A stretch of DNA of 64,000 nt from Datnioides undecimradiatus (lineage: Eukaryota; Chordata; Actinopteri; Lobotiformes; Datnioididae). How positions within the stretch are numbered: the stretch's first letter is position 1; each line of letters opens with the position of its first letter. Position numbers and translations under genes: made by a program. The notes beneath the pieces were generated by a model. It was given only the letters and a program-made list of their open reading frames with translations, was not told where the DNA came from and ran no database searches. This document shows positions 27,066 through 40,374 of the stretch, in pieces. The stretch spans positions 2,198,001 through 2,262,000 of the forward strand of contig WARS01000031.1 in the NCBI GenBank assembly GCA_008933995.1. The letters run 5' to 3'.

Positions 27066-30000
27066 TCAGTGTGGCCAGTCACACTTCCAGGGTTTAGACT
27101 TGGGCACTTTGAGACACTTTCCTAGCTTCTCACAACCTGCTGGGGCCCAGTTCTGTAAAGAGAGTAGCCATAATGTAAGCACAAGACGATATAGTTATCA
27201 AAGGTATTATTTATTGAGCACCACATCATTTATGTGTCCTGTGCTGTAAGTGTCTTGAGATATAAGCTGACTGCAGCCCTTTGTCCTGTGTCCTTACTGT
27301 CTGGGTCTTTTTCAAGTCTTTTCCTCTGGCTTAGCAATTAAATGACTATCACAACAGAACCAAGAGTTAATCAGAAGAAAAGAATATGGGGATGCGTGTA
27401 TGTCACATATGCAGTGTCATTCAATTTTAATGCTTAATGCATTGCCAGTAATGTAATTTATTTACAAAATAACCTGTTTGTCACTGAGTGGTGAAATGAC
27501 AAACTTTGGAAAAGTTTCACAGTGCATTTATTATCACCGGGAACTCTCTAGACAACCAATATTAAACTTGTAAGACTTTTACACATATTTCAGTTCCTTC
27601 CAAATGAGAAACAATAATAAAAAAGCAAAGGAATTCAAATAATGCAACATTCAAAATGTTACAATATGTCTCCTATATCACAGACAACAAAGGACATTGT
27701 TCCTAAACTGTGCTCTTTCTGCATATACATGTGAATACTGTAGATACGAGAATCAATAATCCAAAAAAAAATCAATAGATGTATACCACCATAACAGGAA
27801 AATACAAAGAAACCTCTTCTTAAAATTGTATGTATTTATTTTCACCACCAGGGGGCAGTGCCACACCGCACATTCATCCCCAGCACAGGCGGTCACAATC
27901 TCCGGTGCTCCGCGCGACAGAGCAGCTGCTCATTTAGCTGTTTCAAATAATAGCAGATTTTTTAAAAATCTATTTTTTTTTTTTTTTTGTCACAAAGGCT
28001 TAACACAGACACACAGCCAGGGCGGAAGGGCCAGATTAATGTGAAAATATGATACACATTCTGGTACTAGTTGGTAACGGTGATAAACAAATACAAAAAT
28101 AAAAGATAAACTGCTAAAGCGGAACACATTAACAGTCAGACTGAAAACAGATAACAAGGGAGAAAATATCTCCATTCAGGGTCTTTTATTGATTCTCTTT
28201 TTTTAATAAAGGCTTTATCAATTTCTCTTATGCATTTGTTTATCTGATGCACAAGTTTGATGAAGAGAGGAAAGAGATAAGGCGCAGCCTTTGAGGGCTG
28301 CTGGCCTGAAAGAAACATACAGTATCTGCTGAGAAAGCTGAACTGGTTTTGGTCCACTGCCTCTGGATATGGTGGCGAAGGGTAAGCTGCCACACACGAC
28401 ACACCCTGTTTTCACACTGTAACTATTCTCGTTTTTGCAATTCCACCAACAAAGTAACGACGTGAAAGACACAGATACGTTGATCAGTCTTAGGTTAATC
28501 TCACCATCACGGCCACATCACACATGTTGAGCTGGGGAATACCAGGGACCAGAGTCTTCTGATGCTGCTCTACAACCGGAGAGATCCTTCTCAGCACATC
28601 CCGGTACTCCTTACTCAAAACACTGCAAAAACACCATACACATAGACAGGCTGAGAATATTTATTAGTTTCACGATCGATAATCTGCAGGGGGTTTTTGG
28701 ACAAATTGAAGAGATATGTAAAGAAATAGTGAAAAATGTCACAATCTCCCAGAGCCTATCATGACGTCTTCAGATGTAACTCCAAAATTAAGATATTTAG
28801 TTTACACTGATACACGATGGAGACTGCAGTTAAACCTCATATTTTAGAAATTCTTAACAAAACAAAGCAGTCAATTATTTTTTTATCACTCTACTTTATT
28901 TCTTCAATCTCTTGTTCATGTTTTTCAGTAAAGCGTTCACAGATGTTCTGGTGTAGGTGCATAAAGAGCAAGAAAAAAAACCCCAAATTCAAATTCCTTA
29001 TAATTCCTTATATGTGCATAGATACAATTAAGTTGCTTCTAATTCAGAATATGTTTTGTCCAGGTGTTTAACCTTTACAAATGGAAAAGCTTAACAACAC
29101 AGGCACACACGCGAGCACACCCTCTGTACACTCTGATGAACATAACTCCTAAATTTGTGCCTTTTTGTCAGGGAGTGTTGCAGTGAATTAACTGCATATA
29201 TGTATCCACTTCAAGCTTTACTCATTATATCAGAGTGGGGATATTCAGTAGCTTTCATCAACAAAAACATAAACACATGCACACACCCAGGCTCTCCACT
29301 CGGGCACCCTTTGGGAAAGCACACTCAGCAGGGTGAACTATGTAACCCCTATCCCATCCCCTGTCTCTCAATTACTGCTGTTGGACACCAGTGAGCCCGA
29401 GCACCTCTGTGCATTATTATATTCAGTGTGTAAAACACAGGGGCCCTGAAGGCTTTCAAAGGAACGCTGCTCTCAATAGGACCTGTAGGGTTAATGGGCT
29501 CTGTGTGCCTGTGTGTGTGTGTGTGTGTGTGTACGTGTGTTGGGGGTGTGGGCGTTTGGTGGCGTGACACACGGACAGACAAATATCAGCAGTGCAATTA
29601 CACCCCTGATACACTCGCCGGCAGCACCTGTGCCAGCCTTCCATCCTCCCTCCACTGCAAACCCAACCCTCTGATTGGCCCCTGGGGACCATGTGCATGT
29701 GTGTGAGGTGAAGTGTCAATTAGAGTAATAACCCCAGGCCCTGTCCAGCTCACACCTACCCTCCCCTCTTAGATCTCCCACCGGGCAGCAAGGCTTCCTC
29801 CATCAGCCAGCACCTGCTCCTTTCCTTGATACTCTCAGTCTTTACTTTCCCCTGCAATTACTCGACTGGTAGTGCAGCGGCTGCAATTAGTCTCTCTCCT
29901 GGTGTGCCACATTCGTCATAAGCTAACTATCTGTGCATTGTGACCCCAGCTGATAGGGAAAAAACTGGTTTACTCCCCCTCCTTTAAAATCAGACATTCA

Positions 30001-33000
30001 GATTAAATTGCTTCAGCTATCTGAAATCGCAAATTCTGCTTTCGCTCGATCTTGATCAGCAAAGAGGGATATTCCACTCCCCTCCTATCTGCGACCGCTA
30101 CTTATTGCTGCAACTCATTTTGTGATAAGTGATGAAGCAACTTAATATAAGGAAAATATAAGGGAGATTCATCAGACTGCTATAATGGTTCGTTTTCTCC
30201 ATACAAGTCTGCAAGCAAAGCATGCCATGCAGTGGGAAACTTCTGCAAGACACCAAGTTTTCCATTGTTTTGTCTATGCGCTGAAAATCTAACAGTGCAG
30301 ACCTCTAAATCAAAAACTAATAATATCATTTGTTTATGCCCCCTCTGCAAACAAATAATAAAAAGCCCACAGTCAGCACAGCTCATTATCATGATTATAA
30401 CCCTTAGCCTACTGGTGGAGAGGCAAATTCTGGAATAATAAGCAGGCTGTATGCAAATTGAGTCTTTTGATTTATAATGTATGGCACCCAGGGGGGATGG
30501 GGGCATTGCTCAGGTGTGTCACCACTCTGATTACTGATTCATAACACTATTGCTGGAACAAACACACACACACACACACAAACAACCACACAGTGGCAGA
30601 AGGTGGGGGAATTGAGGAGACAATCAAATACATCTGTCCTGGCTACCCCTCCCCTCCACCATCTTCTCCACCCTGGTGGAAATTGAGCACTTCAGTGAGG
30701 ACTATTGATTGGGGACACAAGAGCTTGGTGGCAGGCAGCAGATGAGGCCAGACTGTGCAGGGCTGCCTGCAGTGTCAGGGGCCGGGACTATGCTCCGGAT
30801 GGCTGGGGCTCTGGGGACCTGAGCTGAGGTGGGTGGTGAGAAGCTAGGATGTGTTAACCTCAGGACTTCAGGTCACAGAGACGGAGGGCGATTCGGAGGG
30901 TGGCAAAAAGGCTTTGAACAAATCCATTGGGGATCTGAAGTCATTGAGTTAGGTTGATGTACACCTGTGTTTCCTCGTGGACAGATGGACCACCAACACA
31001 CACCTCATCATCCTCCAGCAAGTCAAAGTCAAATTGGTCTGAAACAACGGCAGCTAGGCCTCTATTCATACAAGGCAAAAGAAAACCAACGACAAACTAA
31101 AAACAACAGTATTTCTGTTCCCATATTTGCTCCCAGATTGCATAATCATAATCTGCGCTGTTTTCCTTGGTGACTGCTCCGGACTGGGGATTGTGTATTT
31201 GCGTGTGCGTCTGTGTGTGTGCTCTTTGCTATATCACAGGCTGCGACAGTAGTGAAGGTATGTGTGCAGACAGGCCCTACATCATCTTAAGTGGCTCTTT
31301 AGGTGCAGACAGAGATTAATGATGGCCAGGCAGCCAGTCCAGCTGGGGGACCGAGGAGCACACGGACAAAACGCACACATACACATGTGTACACACACAC
31401 TTAACTAGGATGGAGGAGAATGGTCCCAGTGGATGCAGAGGGACAGCAGCTGAGTGGTGAGAAGTGAGCTGAGGTGCGCGGCAGTGGGTGGAGAGAGAGG
31501 TAACGAAGGAAAAGTAGGAGGAAAGTTTGGAGAGGAAGGGGACTGAGCAGAGCGCTGTGGAGTGGATAGAAGCAGAACAGTGCATGCACAGTGAAGAGGT
31601 CATCCCAATGAGTGTCGGGAGGGCTGACCTTGTAGACGAACTCAACGACCCCCGTGAAAATGAGTGTGCTGTTTTTGCTTGCTCTGCGTGTGTGTGCACA
31701 CATCTAGCACTCAGCACAACACATGGCTGCATATTGATTGGTTTTTGCTTTTTTTTTTTTTTTATTCTTCCAAGTGAATAGCAAGGCTAAAAGGTGGGCA
31801 ATTGAAAAACAACATTAATGTTTTATCATCCAATCTCACTTCAGAACTGAGCAGGAGGCAAAGAGGAGATGAGGCCGGAGCAAAGAATATGAGAGGCAGA
31901 GCTGCAGAAGGCAGAAGAGAAAGGTCAATGTAGGTTTCATGGCAAGAGGGAGCCTAAGGGAACACTGTGCACAAAAGGAATAGTCTTTCATCAAAGCGAT
32001 TTTGAGATTATCTTAATGTATTAGTCATGGTGTCAGGTTGCACCATTTTTTTTTAAAAGATCACAGAAATATTCGACATTGGCAGAATACAGGAAAGGAT
32101 GACGCTCATCTATCTTTGCACCCTTATTTAGTAATGGTCTTAGTTCAGCATCGGCAGCCCGTGTCCTCTGGCGTCACTCCTCTCTGCGATTCTTAACTCT
32201 CCTCTGCACTGACGCAGAGACACACAAAACTCCATTAAACAGCACTCGCTCTCAATTTAGTCCTGAACAATTTATCTTGCAATTTTAACCTGCAGCGGTG
32301 CACCGGAGGGTTGAGGGCCAGATAGCGATCTTTAAGGAGCTGTTTGCAATCACAAAGAGAGGAGTGTAATCAGGCGCGCTCCGGCTGGGCGGATCAATCC
32401 GCCACCTTCTTTTTCATGCCACTGAATCAGCATTGATCTCATAAACATTCTGTGCAACCAACAGGCTAACCGCCTTCCTATTCTCACATCTCTACTGTTC
32501 ATTTTCCAACATCTTTTCCCTTGTTCCTGCGTGACTCCCCTCTTTTCTCCACCTCTCCCCTTTTTCTCAATCTCAGTGTGTCTGTTCCCTCTACTGGGAT
32601 TCAGCTGTGAGCGGAGTAGAAGTTTTCAAACAACGAACCTGATGGGGAACTTCTCCCCAGGATCCCGACCCAAGTGGAAAATGATTGGCTGCAGTGTGTG
32701 CTCTTTCTGCTCGTGAGTAGTCACACCTGGAACCTCTTCACCTGGACAAAAGTTGATACCCTGTGAGAGAAAACACATGAAAAGGCACAAGACATTTGAA
32801 TTTTATTTACATGAATGGTTGCATGTTGATATATTTGTTGAAGGCTCCCAGCTGATTTTTTATTCAAGTACACTTTTAATACAGCAGCCAGTTAGGGGTT
32901 TTCATCAAGTGAATGACTGCCTCAGTCGCACAGATCTTTGTGTGTGTGTGTGTGTATCTGAATGTAATTTAAGCAGAGATAATGACTGATAAAACAGTAT

Positions 33001-36000
33001 CAATGACTGTTAAAGGTTAAAGTCTCTGACTCCAGAAAGAGTAGGGTCTGACATTTGAGGTGGAATGAATGAAAGTGTCTCCTTTTCTCCATGTTTCTAA
33101 AATATTTGATGTCATTTTACATTTTTTTTCCATTTGTTCTTTTATCTGAGAGAACGTGTTACATGTGTGGCCCTGACTTTAGTGAGAAAGCCACAAAAGG
33201 AAAGATCAGGACAGCAATGGTTTGGCTCTCATAAATGAACCTTACAGTTTTTGAGGACAGTAACAGGTAAAAAATAGACATTAGCTTTTACTTTTTGTCC
33301 TTTACTTATGTGACATTTAAAAGAAGACATGACAAATGTAAAAGAAGCTTTTTTCTTTTCTACTATTTTTTTTTTCTTTTTAGACGTTTTAGTTGAAAAA
33401 TGTGTGAAAAAGGACTTTTTTCTGTGTGTTTTTAACTGTAGAGCTCTGGATGTTGCAGCCTCCTGCAACTCTGAGCTGGGTGCATTATTGGATTGTTGTA
33501 TGGTCTATATGCATATTGTTTTCCACTCCATTGTGTTATTTATGCTACTGTGGGTACACCATAAAGGGGTTCTAGTCACTGGCAAAATAGAAGACTTTTC
33601 TCCCTCGTGCTGCCTCCCCTTCATCTCTCCACGCCTTCGCTCCTGCTCCCTGACTCCATTCTCATGAGCCTGGCAGTGATCGCAGTCTGATTGAGTCACA
33701 CTCACTCCTCCAGAACCCCCCGGAGTTCTGCCTCTTTCTTCAACACGCGCACACACTAACACACACACACACGCACATTTTGATGAGCACAACTAATATT
33801 GAGAAAGCATTCATCTGTAAGGTTCTGCTGCTGCCCCCCTCTGAGATCACTTGACAGAGCACCTCAAAATACATATAGAGGAGAGAGAAAGAGAGAGAGT
33901 GAGAAGGACAGATACCCCCCACCACACCCACCCACCCCGCAGAGACTCCTCTCATCCAGACTTGTCCTGTCTTTTGAAGCCAGCAGCTTAGAAATGCAGA
34001 AAAGAATGAATGAAAAAAGAAAAACTCATCCCAGAGGAGCAGCGAGAAAGGCCTGCTGCGTGTATCTCTCTGACTCTGTCGCTTGTATCCAAGACATAAC
34101 AGCAAGAACTCCATATCTCCCCTGACATTAATGCTATGGATACAACTCGGCTGCTTTCAAACTGGGGCAGAGCAGTCGCTATTACAAGATAAGGTGCAGG
34201 AGCACCCAGGGTTGGCGGGATGGATTTTGGAAAACTGAATATTTGCTGTCTATTTTGATCCAAAGGGGAAAGAGGACAATCATTTCATGTAGATTGTAGT
34301 TGAATATTTAAAACAACATATCTACTTTACTATGAGTGGTGCATTTGACGTATTCAACATGTAAAAAACTGCAGTCGATCTGAGGACCATTTGTAAAATC
34401 TTGATGAGTCTTAGGAATGTTTAAGCTTCTGTATTCTGCTTTATTATCTGTCACTGATCTAGGAGTTCAGCATCTCTCGTTAGTTTCTACCACTGTAGAA
34501 CCAGCAGCTGTCTGGGAAACATCTCATTTCTTTCAGTTTTCATTCATTTTGTTCAAGTATTCAACAAAGTTAAAAAAAAAAAAAAAGCCACCACAGCAGC
34601 CGCAGTAGAGCTCTTGCTATAGCATAGGTTACTCAGCAATCCAGATACAAAGCAGCAACAGTCAAGACAAACTATATTTCGCAATATTAACATCACTACA
34701 CTGCCTCAAGAGAGTTTGATGAGAACCATTTAAGCTTGTGAAATTTCTCATTTTCCTCTTGGCTGAGCTGCATGAACACAGCCAGGACAGAGCAATACGT
34801 CTCCCAGCTATTAACCTGTAATTTCACTCTTCTTCACAGACACACATCTTCCCTTGTTTATTTCTCACCATAGCCCAAGAAAAAAAAAACAAATTACATT
34901 TAAAGCATTACTACAGCCAAAGAGCAAGCAGGAAAACAGGATTTTTAGGTTTGATTGTAGATTTCTGTTGTAAGACAGGTTAAACTGAAGCCTGTATGAT
35001 CATCAATCCATGTTATTCCTACCCTACAGGGTCTAAACAAGGACAACGAAACATATTTTCTCTCTAAGGTAATTTTGAAAGCATGTCATGCATAGTCTGA
35101 CAGTGTGAAATGGTTCAATAAGAGGGCATAAGACAGTTTGTTTACATTCTTTATGTTTATAAAGTGCACTATGGGTTACATGAGATGGACAGTTTAAGGA
35201 TTTGGCCATAATGGCATGGAGCATAACGGGAATTGAACGTTCCCTTGTAGGAACAGTCGCTCCATAAAATACACACACAGGCACACACATCTATACAGAG
35301 AACCGAGCATACATGTACTTTCGCCCTCTCTCTCATGTACACATACACACATGCGCCAATCGATAGGCAACTCACAGGCAATCAGACGCCATTATTTGTG
35401 AAGTTCCACTTCAGTTCACATGAGTTGATAAAGGAGGCTGCTATTGATTCAGCGGCCCTGAAGGAGAGAGCAATTTAAGCGACCGATGGGGCATAAAACA
35501 AACTGGATCAGAGGAAAAGCAGAGCCATGGAGGGAGGACAGGAGGACATGTTTTTTATGGACAAAGGGGAGCAAGAGGGACCTCGCTGTTCTGCGTCTGT
35601 GTCAGATTTCACATGTTTCCTGATACGTTTAATCACCCCCAGGCTGATATAATTATGGATGGGAGATATTGATGGCAACTGCCTGTCTTCGTTTCTTTTG
35701 AGCTCAACGATGGCAAAAAGAACAGGTCTACAGCAGGCAGCACCGGTATGTAAATGGAGAGCAAGAACATCTCCACTGGAGTTAGAACAAACAAGTCAAC
35801 TGGTTGATGAATGATGTAAGTTTGCTGATGTGGGGGCTCTTCATTAATATTCATTACGCTGTGATGTACACAGCAGTCAACTGATGAGCCATTTTCAAGA
35901 TAACACCAACAGTGAAAGTGTTTGTGTGTTTGAGGAAGATTAGGAGAGACAAAGAGGGAGGACGTGGCAGAGCAGAATCAGGAACTGAGGAAACAGAGAG

Positions 36001-39000
36001 TCACTGTGTTAAAAGGAAGTCTTACAGTTTTTAACTCCTCCCATGAGTTGCTCCAGGTCCAGTAGTGAGCTTTGTACTGTCCGAGCCTCACCGCCATCAG
36101 CTCATTCCCACGGTAATAGAAAATTGGCCTGTTGAGGATGAGAAGAGAAAGAAATGATACTGAGAGTTGTTTTAGATCTTTTTCCTTGACATGCTTACAC
36201 TTCAAAGCCAACCATCACTGTTTATACCTACAATTGCAGTCCTTCAGTAAAGGAACATGAACTTGAAAACTCAAATTCAGAGATGCTGAATTCTTCACAC
36301 TTAGATAAAACAAGATGAAGAGTTTGTGACCATACTAGCAGCTCTGCAGGGCTGCACAGTGGTTTGTTAAGTTAAATGTCAATGTGCTCACAATAACTAT
36401 GCTAACATGATGATTAATGCTGCTTCAATGTTTACAAAGTTCTTAGCATACAAGCATTTTCTGATAAGCACGCGATACAAAGTACAGCTAAGTTACTAGA
36501 GTTCATCGTCTGGGAACCACAAACGTCTGTGCAAAACTCCACCACAGTCCTTCTGGTAGCTGCTCAGATATTCCAGTTTGAACCAAAGAGGTGGACCAGC
36601 CGACCGCCACTGGCACAACTCTAAGAAACTCTGCCTTGTTTACCTCTTGTGTGATGAAACTGACACTAATCACCCACTCAGGGGTGTGATAATGAACAGC
36701 GGAAGCAGGGGCCCAAAGGTAAAAGCAGTCACCTGTTTTGGAGTGTGTCTGATTGCTTCAACAGGACCGGTGTCAGATCCAGTCCATCAAAAGTCCTGTC
36801 ATGGGGCTGGCTGACACCAGCAAGAGCCAGACTGGTGGTGAACAGGTCCATCACACTGGCCAACTGGAAACTGACCTGCAGTGAGGACAGGAGAACAAAG
36901 ACGTTTATGCGCAGCTACGAGAAGCTACGTGAAAAAAAGTTGGGAATTTTGAAAATTGGGGAGAAAAAAACTTAAATTGTTCTTCATTTAACCGTGACAG
37001 GTGTATCCCACACAAACACACACACATTTTAATGGCAGCATCTTTTGACGAAATAGCTTCATCTTTCTACCACCAGTGGAAATAAGTTCACAAATCCAAT
37101 CCAGTACCACGAGCTGTCTCTTTTACACTGGATTTCCCTCATGAGCGCAGACAAGGTAACAATGCATAGTCATGATAGGATGTTTGTATGTGTGATTGTG
37201 TGTCCACATGAAGGAAAGAGGTGCATTTCTTCAGTCCCATCTCTAATCTCTGCTTGCAGGTTTATTCTAAAAACCTCCAAATGCTTCTTTTTCTAAATTA
37301 TTTTTTTTTGGGGGGGCAAAGAAAGAGAGGAGAAGAAGTAGGGAGAGGACAAGGCCCGGGCAAGCAGGCGGCTGGAGCTAGAGCGAGCTGGTGTTTTATC
37401 TCCTTCTCCCAGTCCCAGTGAAAAGCTTTATTTTATTTATAAACTTTGAACTATTTTCAGATAAAATGCCATTTTTTCGCTGTCATCCTTGATCTTCCGT
37501 TCCATTCTCTCCTGAGCGAGCCTTAGAGGGAGACGGCACGCTCACAATCAGATAGCGCTATCAGGCCTCTGCAGCTGCACCGCCATGTGCCGCTGTGCTC
37601 CTATCGGCAGCCAGCACACATACACACATACACACAGACACACAGACACACGCTCACGCTCGCGCGCACACACACACACACACGCACGCACACACACACA
37701 CACACAAGCTCCTAAGCACTGAAATGAATTCCCTTTTCTTCTGTATCCACAGAACTAGCCGCAGAAAAGGCTTTGCAATGCATTCCATGATCTATCTGCA
37801 CATCCAGACACTCTTTCTCACAAACACACACACACACACACACCCTCACAGATTTAGTCCTTCATTTTTTTTTTTAAATCTCCCCTCACACAGACACACA
37901 CAAGCCATTAAAGAAGACAGGACAAAAGGACACAAGAAGAAGCAAAACTGACATTTAGTTGGTAATAACTTGCATGACCAAAAAACCCAAACTTTCAGAC
38001 TCGGCTGGTCTGACAGAGGAATTTATCTTGCGAGCTGCCATCTTTTTATTTCATGCCTTTATTAGCTCTGTCCTCGTTTGCCGTCCATGCTGAACTTCAT
38101 TCTTTCTTCACCCTTTGTTCTTCCTTTTTTTTTTTAAATGACTCATCACTCTCTATTAATGTCACACTCTTCTTCTCTCTCTTTCTCTCGTCTATTTCTG
38201 TGTTGTGAGCGGTGATGTTGGTTATCTGAGGAGGCAGCGCTTCTATCCCTGTCCCTGCCACTCTCCCTGTGTGTCTGCCGCCTGATAAAACGCAACAAAA
38301 GGGATTGTGACGCTCGACAACATTGTGGGGCCGACACCCCCACCCGCCCCCCCATCTTTGTTCCTGCTCCTCATCATCCTGGCCCCTCGTCCCCCTCCCA
38401 CAACCTCAGGCACCAGGAGAATGCTGAATCTGCACCTGCTTCAGACCAACCACGCTCCTTCATTCCAGTGCACCTCTTTACATGCTCCTGAATCTGAGAG
38501 AGCGACTGAGTTTCATCACTCAGATGCATCCACAGCTTTTTGTCTCTCTAAGACATGTGGACTTACACACTGAAGTGTTCTTTCAGCCCCCTCTATCCTC
38601 CAAAAACTTGTCTCCTCATCTTGATACTATAAAAATGCATCTGTCCCTGGTCAGTCCCAATAAACCTGCTGAGATCCTCCTTTAACAAAGGCCTGCATGG
38701 CTGTTTGTTGTCTCCAGCATTTTGCTCCAAGAGCTTATAGACTTTTCAATGCGCAGATCAACAGAGATTTCAGAGGACTACAAATAGGGTGTGGGGGGTG
38801 GTCTGGGGCAAAACTGTGCCCACTCTGTTCTCCCTCACAAGAAGCTCTGAATGATAAATCCAGAGCTGTGGCGCACAGTAGCTCCAAAAAAGCAGCTCTG
38901 TCATCACAACCCTAGAGAGCTTCAAGGAGGATCTACTGACCCTCATTCTCACTGCTGAGCAACAAATGCAAATACAAATACACACACAGGTGTTTTGTGA

Positions 39001-40336
39001 TTTACATCTGTGTCTCTTCAACTGATCTGGAAAGTTGTCTGTCACACACACAACTAAAGCAACACACATATGAAAGCATGCATCTATATGCAGGCTTGCA
39101 GAGTCAAACAAAATGCACTCAGACATACACGTAGACACACTGATCAATTATAATGTGGCACAGGTGCAGCAAAGCCCTGCAAACCCAACAGCGTTCCCGG
39201 CAGTGTGGCGGTGCCAACGTCTTTTGCACTCTTCCTTCCTTTTCTCTTCTACACCAGCCACTTCTTTTACTTCTTCCTTGCTTCCTTCCCTGTACACCAC
39301 CACCCCCCGCACCCCTACCCCTCCACCCCTCCGTTCCTTTATCCTGAGCGCCTGGCATATTCAGATACTGAAGTCCTCATTACAGCTCAATCCAACCTCA
39401 GCAAACACACAAACAGATTAGCCGCTTAAGACGCTCCCAATCCCCCTCTCCCTCGCTACTCTGCTGTGCTATCAGGCCCCAGCACACCCCTGTGAGATGA
39501 GCCAGGGGCAAGGCTTACTGCAGACTGCAGCCTCCGCTCGCTCCTCCACCAAATCCCTCTGCGTCACAGCCCCGTGTCACAGCTGCCCCTAATACAATTA
39601 AAAGTCATTTGCAGAACGCACAGGCTTAGAGGATCACGGTGTGGGTGGGTGTGGGGGGGCTTAAGTGGGGAGGGGAGAGAGGGAAAGAGAGTTTGGGGCA
39701 TTAATTCCAGCCAAACATATTTGAGGAACTCAGTGGAAAAGGCGCCCACACGCTTCGTGGCCATAATCACACTGATTATCTTTATCGTTTCCGTTCAGTG
39801 GAGTTCGATAAGCTCGACAGAAATTACAGTTGAGATTAACTGGTTATGGCTGCAATGGAGTCATGCGTGTAAAGTGGTAAATACACAAATGGAAACAAAA
39901 AGCAACAATGGATTTCGAGAGGATTAATGCAATAATTATTTCGCTACTCTCAACCTGCTTTATAGTCTGCCATAGCCCTGCACCAGAGAACATTTCAGCT
40001 CCTGTTGCCTGTTAGGCAGAACATAAAGGGAACAACAATGCTTAGAAAAAAAAAAAAAAAAAAACTGGCTCTGGATCCTGGGTCTAACTCTACTCCGGTC
40101 TCGAGAAAGATGGCGAGGATTAAGTGAATGATAAGCCTTGAATTTTTTTTTTTAGTGACTTTATTTAGTAAGCACTTTAAAAACCGCAGTATTCTCACCG
40201 TGCCCTCTTTGATAATGTCCAGGCCACCAGGCAATAGCAGGCTCCCTCATGCCCCGCTAAAAGTGGTCTCCTTCCATGACGGCCATTACTGCCACCTGAG
40301 AGTCAAGCACAAAAACACATGTATCCCTGTGTCAAA

Positions 40337-40374
<38 letters not shown>

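Larger units (their letters stand above)
28623..32638 (-). other. galns intron 12
   Basis: A 4-kb intron bounded by a weak reverse donor (GTTCGT after 32639) and a TTGCAG acceptor. It contains GT/AC tracts (29511-29537, 30562-30580) and long stretches of complex, non-repetitive sequence at about 29750-30200 and 32130-32480 that look like candidate regulatory DNA. No coding-like frame was seen. Confidence 0.7.
36876..40198 (-). other. galns intron 9
   Basis: A 3.3-kb intron. The central part is (CA)-rich (37613-37706 and 37824-37842). The part nearest exon 9, about 39420-40020, is complex and AT-rich with paired GATA-type and TAATTA-type sites, listed separately. Confidence 0.75.

Noticed and set aside
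33740-34125. Overlapping 108- to 124-codon frames on both strands in galns intron 11
   Set aside because: Composition follows AC/GA-rich simple sequence; no start context, domains or splice partners.
37613-37842. Regularly repeated CA-rich blocks that might suggest an array
   Set aside because: No unique spacers or palindromic repeats; simple compound microsatellites in a vertebrate intron, not a CRISPR array.
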